A DNA stretch of 64,000 bases from Planctomycetota bacterium (GCA_022564995.1 JADFKK010000004.1:1-64000), one strand, 5' to 3'; counted from the stretch's first letter, positions 21,871 through 31,737 are shown. Translations and numbers: made by a program. Notes: generated by a model from the sequence alone, not told the origin.

Positions 21871-22174
21871 GCCACTTCAGGGATTTTAGTGGGTCATTTC
21901 AAACGATTGGGATGGCGGGGCTTGGCGATTCGTCAATACGGGTTCCTCTTCTCTGTCTCGAATGATGGGCACGGGCGGGCCTTAGCTGTCGCCTGGTACA
22001 GTAGTCTATCAAGGCTGGCACGTCGTACTTGCTGAGTTCTTTACGAGTTGGCATCAAGCGGTTCTCCGGGCTCATCGTTGGTCGCACCGAACCGGTTCGT
22101 GTGAATAGAGAAGAGGAACCCGTACTTTCGGCAGCGGAACCGATGAAACCACCCATTAAGTTTCCTGAAGAACC
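21871..22174. mobile_element. Second, decayed copy of the 304-bp ISL3-like MITE
   Basis: Near-identical interior to 6250-6553, same 304-bp length, degenerate left end, no clear TSD. Confidence 0.85.
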
Positions 22175-22276
22175 CTGATAGATAAGTTTGTGAGCCCCGA
22201 GTGAGCGTTGTGTTAGCGTTTGGTTAGTGTCTTGCCAGGATGTGGCCGACGTGTCATCTTTGATGCGTTGGAGCTC

Positions 22277-24508
22277 ATGATGAAACAACCACCAGAAAAC
22301 CGTCTGCCCGTTCTCACTGCCTCCGGCCCGCAATGGCTGCGCTCGCCGCGCCGCGCCACCATGTGGTCGTTGTTGCTGATCGGCGCCCTTGCGTTTGCCA
22401 TTAGCCTGAGTGATCGCCCGGCGCCGGAGGGCCAAACCAAGGCGGACGACGTCAAGGCGGACGACGCCGCTTCCGATGCCGAAAAGAATGTCGACGTCGT
22501 CGTTGATGAACACATCGAAAAGCGGATCCCGGATCAAAAGGCGTATCTCGGTTCACCGCCTTCGGTGATCGACCTATCTCAGACGTTCCTCGACGCGGAA
22601 GTCGCCGCTGGCTCGGCGATCGAGTCGATCGAGGTCGTCCACAACTCGAAGAGCAAATACGTCGAAGCCACCGTCGCAAGCACCGTCGAAGGCCATCAAC
22701 TCACGCTCGATTGGAAGAAGATCGGCAAGACCGAGATCACTCTGCGGGTCACCTTCGACAACGGAAATTCGCTCCGCAATAAGTTCAATGCGGAAGTCTG
22801 GGAGGCGAACTACTGGAAGCTGCTGTACGCCGTCGTGGGCGGGCTGGGCATCTTTCTGCTGGGCATGAAGAACATGTCCGAGGGCCTGCAGGCCATCGCT
22901 GGAAATGGACTGCGGCGGATGATCAGCATGGTCACCAACAATCGGTTCATGGCGACCATCGTCGGCACCACGGTCACCATGCTCGTGCAATCCAGTTCGA
23001 TCACGACCGTGATGGTCGTAGGATTCGTCAACAGCGGATTCATGACGCTCTCGCAGGCCATCGGCGTGATCATGGGCGCCAACATCGGCACGACGATCAC
23101 CGGCTGGGTGCTGGCGATGCAGATCGGCAAATATGGGCTGCCGATCCTCGGCGTCGCGGCCTTTGTTTACTTGTTTTCCAAGCGCGACCGCGTGCGTTAT
23201 TTCGCGATGTTCGCCATGGGGCTGGGCATGGTCTTTCTCGGCCTCGAATTGATGAAGAACGGCTTCTCGATCGTCAAGGATCTGCCGGAGTTCGAGGCCT
23301 GGTTCCATTCGTTCGATGCCACGACGTACCCAGGTGTGCTCAAGTGTGCGATGGTCGGTTGCCTGTTGACGTTCGTCGTGCAGTCGTCTTCCGCCACACT
23401 GGGCATAACGATCGGCTTGGCCCAGATGGACGTGATCGGGTTCGACACGGCCGCCGCACTGGTCATGGGCGAGAACATCGGCACCACGATCACAGCCTGG
23501 CTGGCCTCTTTCGGCGCGACAACCAATGCCAAGCGGGCGGCCTATTTCCACATAATTTTCAACATGCTGGGAGTGTTTTGGATCACGGCCATCTTCATCA
23601 AGATATACCTTCCGTCGCTCAAGTACGTCGTCGCGCAGATCGGCTGGGCCTTCGATTTTGAGCCGGATGTGACTTTCATGATTGCCTCGGCGCACACCGG
23701 ATTCAACGTCATCAACACGTTGATCTTCCTGCCCTTGGCTCCGTACTTGGCGAAGTTTCTGATCTGGGCCGTTCCGGAAAAGCCGCATCGAGAAACACCG
23801 CACCTGACCAATCTCGACATCCGCATGTTGGAAACGCCCGCCATCGCCATCGAACAATCTCGCGTGGAAATCATGCGCATGGCAGACGGTTGCAGGAAAA
23901 TGATGGAAGGCAGCCGGCAGATCAATTTCCCCAGTGGACCCGACGAAGGCGAATCCGATGACAGCGAGCCCGATTTCAGAGAGCCCGACGACAAACTCGT
24001 TCGCGACCTATTTCACCGTGAAGAGGTTCTCGACGTGATGCAGGACGAAGTCGTCGAGTTCATGACGAATCTGCTGGCCGGCAGCGCGCCACACGACGTC
24101 GTCGACGAGGCCCGCCGGCAGTTGCGAATGGCCGATGAGTACGAGTCGGTGAGTGACTACATCACCACCATTGTAAAATCACATCTGAAATTGCACCATT
24201 CCGGCTTGCGGCTTCCCCAGTCGGCCCGCGATGAATTGGCCGCGCTGCACGACTCGGTAAGCGAGTACATCGCGCTGGTGGCCAAGGGGTACGAGCAACG
24301 CCGAGCGGACGTCATCACCGAAGCCAAATCGCAGGGGTCAGCCATCACGCGACGGATCAAAGAGCTGCGCGATCAGTTCCTGGTGAGAATGTCCGAAGAG
24401 AAATTCGACCCGCAGGTCAGCGTGGCCTACAACGCGCAGCTCAACAGTTACCGTCGCGTGCGCGACCATGTGTTGAACATCGCCGAAGCGATCGCCGGCG
24501 AGAAGTGA
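22277..24508 (+). CDS. Na/Pi cotransporter family protein with PhoU-like C-terminal domain
   Basis: GLGIFLLGMKNMSEGLQ, QSSSITTVMVVGFVNSG, QSSSATLGITIGLA repeats. Confidence 0.92.
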   Translation: MMKQPPENRLPVLTASGPQWLRSPRRATMWSLLLIGALAFAISLSDRPAPEGQTKADDVKADDAASDAEKNVDVVVDEHIEKRIPDQKAYLGSPPSVIDLSQTFLDAEVAAGSAIESIEVVHNSKSKYVEATVASTVEGHQLTLDWKKIGKTEITLRVTFDNGNSLRNKFNAEVWEANYWKLLYAVVGGLGIFLLGMKNMSEGLQAIAGNGLRRMISMVTNNRFMATIVGTTVTMLVQSSSITTVMVVGFVNSGFMTLSQAIGVIMGANIGTTITGWVLAMQIGKYGLPILGVAAFVYLFSKRDRVRYFAMFAMGLGMVFLGLELMKNGFSIVKDLPEFEAWFHSFDATTYPGVLKCAMVGCLLTFVVQSSSATLGITIGLAQMDVIGFDTAAALVMGENIGTTITAWLASFGATTNAKRAAYFHIIFNMLGVFWITAIFIKIYLPSLKYVVAQIGWAFDFEPDVTFMIASAHTGFNVINTLIFLPLAPYLAKFLIWAVPEKPHRETPHLTNLDIRMLETPAIAIEQSRVEIMRMADGCRKMMEGSRQINFPSGPDEGESDDSEPDFREPDDKLVRDLFHREEVLDVMQDEVVEFMTNLLAGSAPHDVVDEARRQLRMADEYESVSDYITTIVKSHLKLHHSGLRLPQSARDELAALHDSVSEYIALVAKGYEQRRADVITEAKSQGSAITRRIKELRDQFLVRMSEEKFDPQVSVAYNAQLNSYRRVRDHVLNIAEAIAGEK

Positions 24509-24518
24509 TGGTGATTTC

Positions 24519-24613
24519 TGGAGGGACCGGTTTCAACGCAAAGACGCAAAGACGCGAAGTCGCAAAGGAAGCTGATGGCTCCAAGACTTTGGTTGGCGTC
24601 GAAACGCGTTTGT
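24519..24613 (-). repeat. Dispersed repeat family E, copy 2
   Basis: TTTCAACGCAAAGACGCAAAGACGCGAAG...GGTTGGCGTCGAAACGCGTTTGT. Confidence 0.88.
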
Positions 24614-24699
24614 AAAAGAGGTCAGCAGACGTCACCTTTTCGATTCCGTCGACGGGCGATTCAACTCGGCTGATCCCATTTCCACTTCAAAAAAAGCTG

Positions 24700-24834
24700 C
24701 CCGCGAATGACGCGAATCTACGCGAATAAAACAGGATACAAAAGGGGATGGACGGCTGACGTGTTGCGCTGAGTGCATGCAAGTTGGCAATTGAAGCCGC
24801 ACGATTCGCGTCAATGCGCGTCAATTCGCGGGCA
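24700..24834. repeat. Inverted repeat TGCCCGCGAATGACGCGAATCTACGCG ... CGCGTCAATGCGCGTCAATTCGCGGGCA
   Basis: Read directly, imperfect arms. Confidence 0.75.
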
Positions 24835-24878
24835 ATCCTTTTCCTTGTTTCAGTTCAAACTTGTACGAGCGGTAAATA

Positions 24879-26333
24879 TCAGTGAATGGAACACAGCAAG
24901 CGAGAATTGGACTTATCCCCTTTTTCAATCACTCGCCGCTTGACTTGCTTGATCTTTTGCAGGCTGAGCCAGCCGCGGAGAAGGTAGCCGCTGTTGCGCA
25001 GATTGGCGGGGGTCGGCTCGGCGTTGGGTTGGGTGCCGGCGTAGGTGGCGCTGGGGTGGACGTCGCCGCCGGCGAGCAACGTGCCGCTCCAATCGAAGGG
25101 GCGGCGCATGAGGATCTCTTGTTCCAGGTCGATCAACGGCAGCCCCTTCTTCACGGCCAGCCGCCGCAGGGCGTCGTTGTAATCGGCCGCCCGCTCGCGC
25201 TGGTGAACGTGTGGCGGAATGGTCGAGAGGATGCAGATGATGCCGCGACGCGACATCATCTCGACCGCGCGATGCACGTCGACGATGTACTCCTTCACCG
25301 GGCGATTGGCCGAGGCGTCGTTCGTGCCGAGCATGTAGACCACGATCTGTGGGCGATACTTGTTGAGTATTTCAGCCAGCGGCGGCATGTTCGCCCGGCC
25401 GCCCTTGAGCATTTCGTCGGCGCGGATGCCGCTGCACGCCGTCTGCGAACGTCCGCCGGGCACGTTGACCGCGGCCAGATGCCAGCCATCGCGGTCGTTT
25501 TTCTCACCGGCGTGCATCCAGGCGAGAATTTTCTTGTCGTCAGCGGTCTGCCCCATGCCGCCGCGAGCCCATTGGCCGTAGGGATTGGCGTAAGTGATTG
25601 AATCGCCGACGTGTAGCACGACGCCCCGCCGGCCAGCGAAGCGGGCCGCCACCTTTTTCATCGGCCGAACGTAGTCGGTCTGATCGCTGCCGAGCCGGGT
25701 GGCAATCGCCGCCACAAGCCGCGGGCTGAGCGGATCGACCGGTGAGCCATAACGGGCGACGAGCAGGCCGTCGCGGTCGATTAAGAACTTTTCAAAATTC
25801 CACTTGATCTCGCCGGGCAATTTCGGACTGGTTTCTTTGGCGACCAAGTGAGCGAAAAACTTGTGCTTGTCTTTGCCGCGGACCTTCGTCTTGGCGGCCA
25901 GAGTGAAAGTCACGCCGTAGTTCTTTTTACAGAACGCGGCGATCTCGTCGTTGCTGAGCGGCTCTTGATCTCCAAAGTCATTGGAAGGCACGCCGAGGAC
26001 AATCAGCCCGCGGGCGGCGAAACGCTCGTGCAGCTTTTGCAGGGCGGCGTACTGCGAGGTATAGCCGCAGCGGCTGGCGACGTTGACCACCAGCAGCAGC
26101 TTGCCGCGATACTTGGCCAGCGGCAGCGGCTGGCCGTCGATGCGGGTCAAGCTGTGCTTTAAGAGGGCCGGAACCTGAACCTTGGCGATGGGCGGATCGG
26201 CCGCAACGGCTTGCAACGATTGTGCGAATACGGCCGCGAACAGGCCGACCAAAAGCAGCACTGCGAAGGGCCGCGCCGCTGGACAGCGGGTGAGGGGAAC
26301 TTGCGGCAGAGTGCATCGAGTTGTTGCTAGCAT
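24879..26333 (-). CDS. Fusion of glutathione peroxidase-like (Cys form) domain and SGNH/GDSL hydrolase
   Basis: Signal peptide; NVASRCGYTSQY, KWNFEKFLIDRDG (GPx); VLHVGDSITY, YMLGTNDAS, DVHPS (SGNH). Confidence 0.88.
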   Translation of the reverse strand: MLATTRCTLPQVPLTRCPAARPFAVLLLVGLFAAVFAQSLQAVAADPPIAKVQVPALLKHSLTRIDGQPLPLAKYRGKLLLVVNVASRCGYTSQYAALQKLHERFAARGLIVLGVPSNDFGDQEPLSNDEIAAFCKKNYGVTFTLAAKTKVRGKDKHKFFAHLVAKETSPKLPGEIKWNFEKFLIDRDGLLVARYGSPVDPLSPRLVAAIATRLGSDQTDYVRPMKKVAARFAGRRGVVLHVGDSITYANPYGQWARGGMGQTADDKKILAWMHAGEKNDRDGWHLAAVNVPGGRSQTACSGIRADEMLKGGRANMPPLAEILNKYRPQIVVYMLGTNDASANRPVKEYIVDVHRAVEMMSRRGIICILSTIPPHVHQRERAADYNDALRRLAVKKGLPLIDLEQEILMRRPFDWSGTLLAGGDVHPSATYAGTQPNAEPTPANLRNSGYLLRGWLSLQKIKQVKRRVIEKGDKSNSRLLCSIH

Positions 26334-26425
26334 GGCGTCGATTTGTATGGATGGAGTTGGTTTGTTGATGTGCGTGTCCGATGTTTGCCCCTTGGGCGCG
26401 CTGCGGAGAACCGACTCATGCCCTT

Positions 26426-26468
26426 GGAGAACCGCCACCCTCGCCCCGGCGGTTCTCCATTTTTTATT
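26426..26468 (+). terminator. Rho-independent terminator-like hairpin
   Basis: GGAGAACCGCC-accctcgcccc-GGCGGTTCTCC then ATTTTTTATT; no plus-strand gene ends here. Confidence 0.7.
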
Positions 26469-26749
26469 GGCCGAGCGCGTTTTGCAAGGCTTTCTGGCTG
26501 TTCTGCCCGCCAAAGTCGACTCGCACGTTCTTGCGATCACACCGAGAGCACCCGCCGACCGCCAACGTCTATGTGCCCCTTCGCACGGACCGGACCGTGC
26601 TCGGTTGGGCAATGCTGCTGTTCGTCGTGCTGGGGTTCACGCTAACCCCGTTTGCGATGGACGAGATACTCGATGAGCTGACGGACGGGAACACGAAAAG
26701 AAAAACAGACGCCGCAAAGAGAATCGCAAAAAGCAGCGACACTCAAACG

Positions 26750-27271
26750 CTATTCGACCTCACAATTTGGCAGCGCCGCTTGAAGCTTGCGGATTCCTTC
26801 GCGCGTTATCTGCGACCCTCCGACGGCGAGGTATTTGAGTTTTTTCCAATTGGCCAGGAGCTGGATCGATTTGTCGGTTACCTTCGATCCAACGAGGTTT
26901 ACTTTGCGAAGTTGCGTGAGGTTTCTGAGGTGCTTAAGGCCGTTGTCGGTAATGGGACAGGAGTACAAATCGAGGACTTCAAGGTGCTTTGCATTTGCAA
27001 GATGCTTGAGTCCCTCACCCGTTATCTTAGTGTAGATGGCGTGAAACCGTTTCAGTTTCGGAAGCCCGAAGAGATGACGTAGAACCTTGTCGTCGATGTC
27101 ATCGCGTTCCGACACATCCACATAAATGACCGAACCGTCCTTGTCGAATTTGAGTTCGGCGCGGATGGCTTTCAGCGCGTTGACCGCAGCGGGATCATCG
27201 TCGCGCTCCGCGCCGTGTGCGCTGGAAAATGGCGCAAGTAACAGGGCAACGAAAAAAGCGAATCTACGCAT
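26750..27271 (-). CDS. Leucine-rich-repeat-like secreted protein
   Basis: Signal peptide; L..LK.L..L..L.L..C.IT..GLKHL repeats. Confidence 0.75.
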   Translation of the reverse strand: MRRFAFFVALLLAPFSSAHGAERDDDPAAVNALKAIRAELKFDKDGSVIYVDVSERDDIDDKVLRHLFGLPKLKRFHAIYTKITGEGLKHLANAKHLEVLDLYSCPITDNGLKHLRNLTQLRKVNLVGSKVTDKSIQLLANWKKLKYLAVGGSQITREGIRKLQAALPNCEVE

Positions 27272-27363
27272 GTGTCACCAATCCCCTCGACAGTATATTA
27301 TATTTCAACCACCAACGTGATTAAAAGCCCAGGCTTTCTGCTTAGGCGAGCGGCGGGGAAAGC

Positions 27364-27430
27364 AATACCAGCACGCAGCGCAAGCAAGTGAGCCTCGTCG
27401 ATCCACTTGCTTGCGCTGCGTGCTGGTATT
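27364..27430. repeat. Perfect 27-bp inverted repeat AATACCAGCACGCAGCGCAAGCAAGTG, 13-nt loop
   Basis: Arms 27364-27390 and 27404-27430. Confidence 0.95.
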
Positions 27431-27504
27431 TTGGTAAATCTCCATACTTCCGCTCGTCTTAACGGATTCTCGACATGCGCTTCGGATGGTGGGCAATGCC
27501 CGCC

Positions 27505-28788
27505 CTACGAGAACAACGCCTCGATCGCTTTGCCTTCGGTCATTAGCGGCACCTTTTGGCCTTGCCGCTCGACGGTTAGATCGCTGATTCCCATGGCTCG
27601 GTAGACGGTTTTGGCGATGTCTTCGGGGCTGACGGGCAGATCGGCGGGATAACCGGCGTGGGCGTCGGAGGTGCCGTAGGTTTGTCCGCCGCGAATGCCA
27701 CCGCCGGCCAACACGGCGCTCATGCAGTGGGTCCAGTGGTCGCGGCCGGCGCCTTGGGTTCCGCCGCTGCGCGGATCGCCGATCTTCGGCTTGCGGCCCA
27801 TCTCGCTGTTGACCAACACCAGCGTTTGGTCCAACAGGCCGCGGTCGTTCAAGTCTTCGATCAGCGCCGAATATGCCCGATCGAATTGCGGCAGCAGCCA
27901 CTTCTGCAGACACTCGAAGTTATTGCCGTGGGTGTCCCAGCCGCCGCCGCTCTTGCACTTGCGCATCTTCGCCGCCTTGGCGTCGCCTTTCCAGAACACG
28001 CTGATAAACGGCACACCGACCTCGGCCAAGCGGCGGGCCAAGAGCATGCTCATGCCGTTGATGGTGTTTCCGTATTTCTCGCGCAGCGACGGTTTCTCTT
28101 GCGACAGATCGAAGGCGTCCTTCGCCTTACTGGAGCCGAGCAACGAAAACGCCTTTTCCTGCTGCCGAGAGAACGTCGCCACTTTGGCCACCTCGTCGAA
28201 GTGGCGATGCGCCACGTCGAGCGTCTTGAGCAGCGCCCGCCGGGTCGCCAATCGTTCGGCACTGACATCGCCCTGCAGCTCAAACGCCGGAACCGAAAAC
28301 TCCAGCGGCTTGTCGGCGCTGCCGTAGACATACAGCGGATCGTGCTCGACACCCAAGCTGTCGTCGGGAGCCTGCCCGGTCAGATTGTAATAATACCCGG
28401 CATGATGATCGCCCGTGCCGCGGCGATAATGCCCCAGCGACCGAACGATCGCCAGATGATGGGCCTGCTTGGCAGTCAGCGGTAAATGTTCGCTAAGAAA
28501 AACGCCGGGGGCGGAAGTTGGCACTGGCTTGAATTCGCCGCGCACTTCGGCGGGGGCTTTGGGCTTGAGATCCCACATGTCGATGTGCGACGAGCCGCCA
28601 CTGAGCCAGATGAGGATCGTAGAGCGGGCGCGGCCGGGGCTACGCGCGGGGTCGGTTTGCTTCGCCGCAAGCGATGTGGGAAGGTGCAATCCACAGAAGC
28701 CGAGGCCGCCGGCCACAAGCAGGGTGCGGCGCGTAACGGGTGTCTGCACGCAGCCGTGTGCCTCGGATTGGACCGACGGGCGGGTCAT
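27505..28788 (-). CDS. DUF1501 (sulfatase-like) domain protein
   Basis: TRRTLL...LWLSGGSSHIDMWDLKP, SEMGRKPKIG, GRDHWTHCMSAVLAGGGIRGG. Confidence 0.93.
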   Translation of the reverse strand: MTRPSVQSEAHGCVQTPVTRRTLLVAGGLGFCGLHLPTSLAAKQTDPARSPGRARSTILIWLSGGSSHIDMWDLKPKAPAEVRGEFKPVPTSAPGVFLSEHLPLTAKQAHHLAIVRSLGHYRRGTGDHHAGYYYNLTGQAPDDSLGVEHDPLYVYGSADKPLEFSVPAFELQGDVSAERLATRRALLKTLDVAHRHFDEVAKVATFSRQQEKAFSLLGSSKAKDAFDLSQEKPSLREKYGNTINGMSMLLARRLAEVGVPFISVFWKGDAKAAKMRKCKSGGGWDTHGNNFECLQKWLLPQFDRAYSALIEDLNDRGLLDQTLVLVNSEMGRKPKIGDPRSGGTQGAGRDHWTHCMSAVLAGGGIRGGQTYGTSDAHAGYPADLPVSPEDIAKTVYRAMGISDLTVERQGQKVPLMTEGKAIEALFS

Positions 28789-28884
28789 ACGATTCTCCCA
28801 ACGAGAGATGCACATATGTGCGTGAACGCTCTGTAGTGCCGATGCGGACAAGATCGCACCGCGAGTATTGTATCGAACCGACGG

Positions 28885-30372
28885 TTATAGTAGTTTGCTG
28901 AATCGCCCGAACGCCTCGTCCCACGGACCCTGCTGCGCCGGCTCGTACTGGTCAAGCGGGAAGCTGCGGCGGATGACCTGGCGGGCCTCGCCGATCGAGG
29001 CGACGTCGCCGGCGGCCACCGCTTGCATCATCAGGTTGCCGATGGCGGTGGCTTCGATGGGGCCGGCCAACACGCGGCGGCCGCTGGCGTCGGCGGCCAT
29101 CTGGCAGAGCAGCCGGTTTTGCGTGCCGCCGCCGACAATGTGGATCGTCTCGATGCGTCCGCCCACGAGCTGTTCCAGCCAGCCAAGCACTTGCCGGTAA
29201 CGCATCGCCAGGCTTTCCAAGGCACAGCGTATCACGGCGCCTTCGCTCGCGGGCACGGTTTGATTCGTATCGCGGCAAAACTGGCGGATTGCCTCGGGCA
29301 TGTCCTTGGGGGCCAGAAAGCTGGCGTGGTCCGGATCGATCAACGAGGCCAAGGCCGGCGCCGCTGCGGCCAGCCGCACCAACTCGCTCCAACTATGATC
29401 GTCGCCGGCCGCTTTCCAAATTCGCCGGCACTCCTGCACCAGCCACAGCCCGGCGATGTTCTTGAGCAGCCGGATCGTGCCGCCGACGCCGCCTTCGTTG
29501 GTGAAGTTCAGCTCACGGCAGGCATCGGTCACGACCGGCTGCGGAACTTCCGCGCCCATCAGCGACCAGGTGCCGCTGCTGATGTAACACCAGTCGGGCC
29601 GCGAGCCGATCTCACCTATCGCCGGAACCGCCGCCACCGCGCTGGCCGTGTCGTGCGTGCCGGGCAACACGACGCTGACGCCGGCCAGCCCCGTTGCTTC
29701 GGCCACGTCGCCGCGGAGCGGGCCAAGATTGGTGCCCGGCGGAACGATCTCGCCCAGCATCCCGGTCGGGATGCCGAGCCGGTCCAACATGCCGGTGGCC
29801 CACAACTTGGTCTGCGGATTGTAAAACTGCGTGGTTGTGGCGTTGGTAAATTCGTTCGCCTTGCGGCCGGTGAGCAGCCAGTGAAACAAGTCGGGGATCA
29901 TCAAGAACGATTCGGCCGCTTTAAGAATCGACGAGTTCCCTCGCGCCATCGCCACTAACTGATAGAGCGTGTTGAGTTCCATGAACTGCAAGCCGGTCTC
30001 GGCGAACACCTCTTCACGGCTGAGGGTCTTGAACGTCTCGTCCATCATGCCGGCCGTGCGCGGGTCGCGGTAGTGATAGGGATTGCCGAGCAGTTCATCG
30101 TTGTGCCCGAGGAGCCCGAAATCGACACCCCAGGTATCGACGCCGACGCTGACGATCTTTCCGCCGAGCGAGGCGGCCGCCTTGCGTAGCCCGCGCTGCA
30201 CGTCGGTCCATTGGCGCAGCAGATCCCAGTGCATGTTTCCGCCGGCGGTGACCGGGCCGTTTTCAAAGCGGTGGATTTCCTCCAGCCGCAACCGCTCGCC
30301 GTCGAACAATCCGGCGACGTGCCGGCCGCTCGAAGCGCCCATGTCGACGGCCAAGTAGACTTTTTCCGCCAT
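28885..30372 (-). CDS. rhaB: Rhamnulokinase
   Basis: YLAVDMGASSGRHVAG, VDTWGVDFGLL, HIVGGGTQNRLLCQMAADASGR. Confidence 0.9.
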   Translation of the reverse strand: MAEKVYLAVDMGASSGRHVAGLFDGERLRLEEIHRFENGPVTAGGNMHWDLLRQWTDVQRGLRKAAASLGGKIVSVGVDTWGVDFGLLGHNDELLGNPYHYRDPRTAGMMDETFKTLSREEVFAETGLQFMELNTLYQLVAMARGNSSILKAAESFLMIPDLFHWLLTGRKANEFTNATTTQFYNPQTKLWATGMLDRLGIPTGMLGEIVPPGTNLGPLRGDVAEATGLAGVSVVLPGTHDTASAVAAVPAIGEIGSRPDWCYISSGTWSLMGAEVPQPVVTDACRELNFTNEGGVGGTIRLLKNIAGLWLVQECRRIWKAAGDDHSWSELVRLAAAAPALASLIDPDHASFLAPKDMPEAIRQFCRDTNQTVPASEGAVIRCALESLAMRYRQVLGWLEQLVGGRIETIHIVGGGTQNRLLCQMAADASGRRVLAGPIEATAIGNLMMQAVAAGDVASIGEARQVIRRSFPLDQYEPAQQGPWDEAFGRFSKLL

Positions 30373-30404
30373 GGCAGATGATAACCCCAACGCGAAACAT
30401 GAAC

Positions 30405-30525
30405 TGTAGGAGGCGTCTGGGACGGCGACCCCGATCTCAATTGTAGCTACCGTCGCCAGACGGTGGATACGCTCAATCCACGCTCTGGCGAGCGTGGCTA
30501 CGGGTAAGTCTCGGAGACGCCTCAT
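30405..30525. repeat. Nested inverted repeats: TGTAGGAGGCGTCT...GGAGACGCCTCATGCA with inner GTAGCTACCGTCGCCAGACGGTGGAT / ATCCACGCTCTGGCGAGCGTGGCTAC
   Basis: Read directly, imperfect. Confidence 0.75.
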
Positions 30526-30580
30526 GCAAACCGGCAAGCGTGACGCGGGACACACGTTCCGTCAAGTGCCGCGATACCCG

Positions 30581-30960
30581 CTAATTCAGGGGAACTCCGC
30601 ACGCCCGCAAGATGGCCTCATGCACGGCCAAATCGTGCGCGGGCGGATATGGATTCGGCTGCTGGCCGCGCATCGTGCGAGCCCAATCGAGCAAGTTCTC
30701 GTCGTAACGGCCCGACGACTTGGGCAGCGAGACCGCTTGCGTGCCGCGCTTGAATTTGCCGCGCGGCCTGGCAAGCGTCAGTTCCAATCGCGGCGGATCG
30801 TCAGTTTCTTGCCGGCGGCCACGTCGAGCACTTTCTTGAACTCGGCAAGCGACTCGCCGGCCGGCTCTGGTTCGCCCAGGAAGGTCGGCTCGAAGTCGCC
30901 GCCGGGCGGAGCGTCCCAACAGGGCAGAGGAAAGTGTTCGGCCATGGGAGCGCTCGGCGC
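30581..30960 (-). pseudogene. Remnants of metabolic-gene 3' ends (mandelate racemase-like C-terminus and an apparent Gfo/Idh/MocA-like C-terminus)
   Basis: MAEHFPLPCWDAPPGGDFEPTFLGEPEP matches the C-terminus of the gene at 34808-35992; other frame gives SGRYDENLLDWARTMRGQQPNPYPPAHDLAVHEAILRACGVPLN. Confidence 0.65.
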
Positions 30961-31020
30961 TGGGACCAACAGATAATTACGGATATTCGGTGAAATGCGT
31001 TGTAGCGGGGACTCCGTGCC

Positions 31021-31737
31021 TCAAACATTTTTGGAATCGGTTGACATCTCAATCCAAAGATGACGAAGGCTGATTTGATCGGAAACCCCATCCGTTCGCT
31101 CGTGGGAAGACGTGCAGGTCGCGGCTCGAATATCGGTATCCGTTTGCAATGGTCCAAGTTCGTCGGTAGTCGACCACGTGCAAGTCGTGTCAGTTGGAGA
31201 CGTTAATTCTTCCTTGATCCAATCGTTGATTTGCTTGTGCCAGGTGATCGTCGAATCTGCTTGGAGATATCCAATCATCGCGGCTGTCACGAGCAAACTC
31301 CCGTGGAGACCAAGCCTGAATCGCTGGATGCCTCCAGTGCAGTCTTCGCCACCGGTAACGTATTCCCGTGTACGCCCAGACCCTGGTGTGGGCAGACGCT
31401 TGCCTTCGATGACAAGAAATGGATCGTATTTCGTGTAACGATGCGTGTGGATCTCAATCGTTTCATCTGGTGTGGCGGAAATATCGACCTTGCGACGTTT
31501 TACTTGGTGTTCTTCCGGGTTGAAATGCACCATCGGAAATTCATGTCCCGCGACCACGTTCATGTATTTGCAGAGTTGCAGATTCAGCCGTTCTTCGGCA
31601 GTAACAGGACGGCGCTCCGGATCATCGCGCCAATTGGGTAATTGCGCATACACGAAATCGATCGTGCGGTCGACTAGCGCATTGGGCTGTATCCCAGTTC
31701 TAATACGACCTCGGGTAAGTCCATCGCCAACCGTCAT
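31021..31737 (-). CDS. Hypothetical protein, candidate PD-(D/E)XK-like nuclease partner of the methyltransferase
   Basis: RRKVDISATPDETIEIHTHRYTKYDPFLVIEGKRLP (D...hhhExK pattern); ATG immediately follows the MTase TAA. Confidence 0.5.
   Translation of the reverse strand: MTVGDGLTRGRIRTGIQPNALVDRTIDFVYAQLPNWRDDPERRPVTAEERLNLQLCKYMNVVAGHEFPMVHFNPEEHQVKRRKVDISATPDETIEIHTHRYTKYDPFLVIEGKRLPTPGSGRTREYVTGGEDCTGGIQRFRLGLHGSLLVTAAMIGYLQADSTITWHKQINDWIKEELTSPTDTTCTWSTTDELGPLQTDTDIRAATCTSSHERTDGVSDQISLRHLWIEMSTDSKNV

Noticed and set aside
22574-23857. 427-aa minus-strand ORF
   Set aside because: Antisense shadow of the Na/Pi cotransporter; His/Asp/Arg-rich composition typical of reverse-frame translation.
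24879-26333. Selenocysteine in the glutathione peroxidase domain
   Set aside because: The peroxidatic position is a TGC Cys codon in an uninterrupted ORF.
26381-27082. 233-aa plus-strand ORF
   Set aside because: Overlaps the LRR-like gene antisense and passes through the terminator hairpin; low plausibility as a protein.
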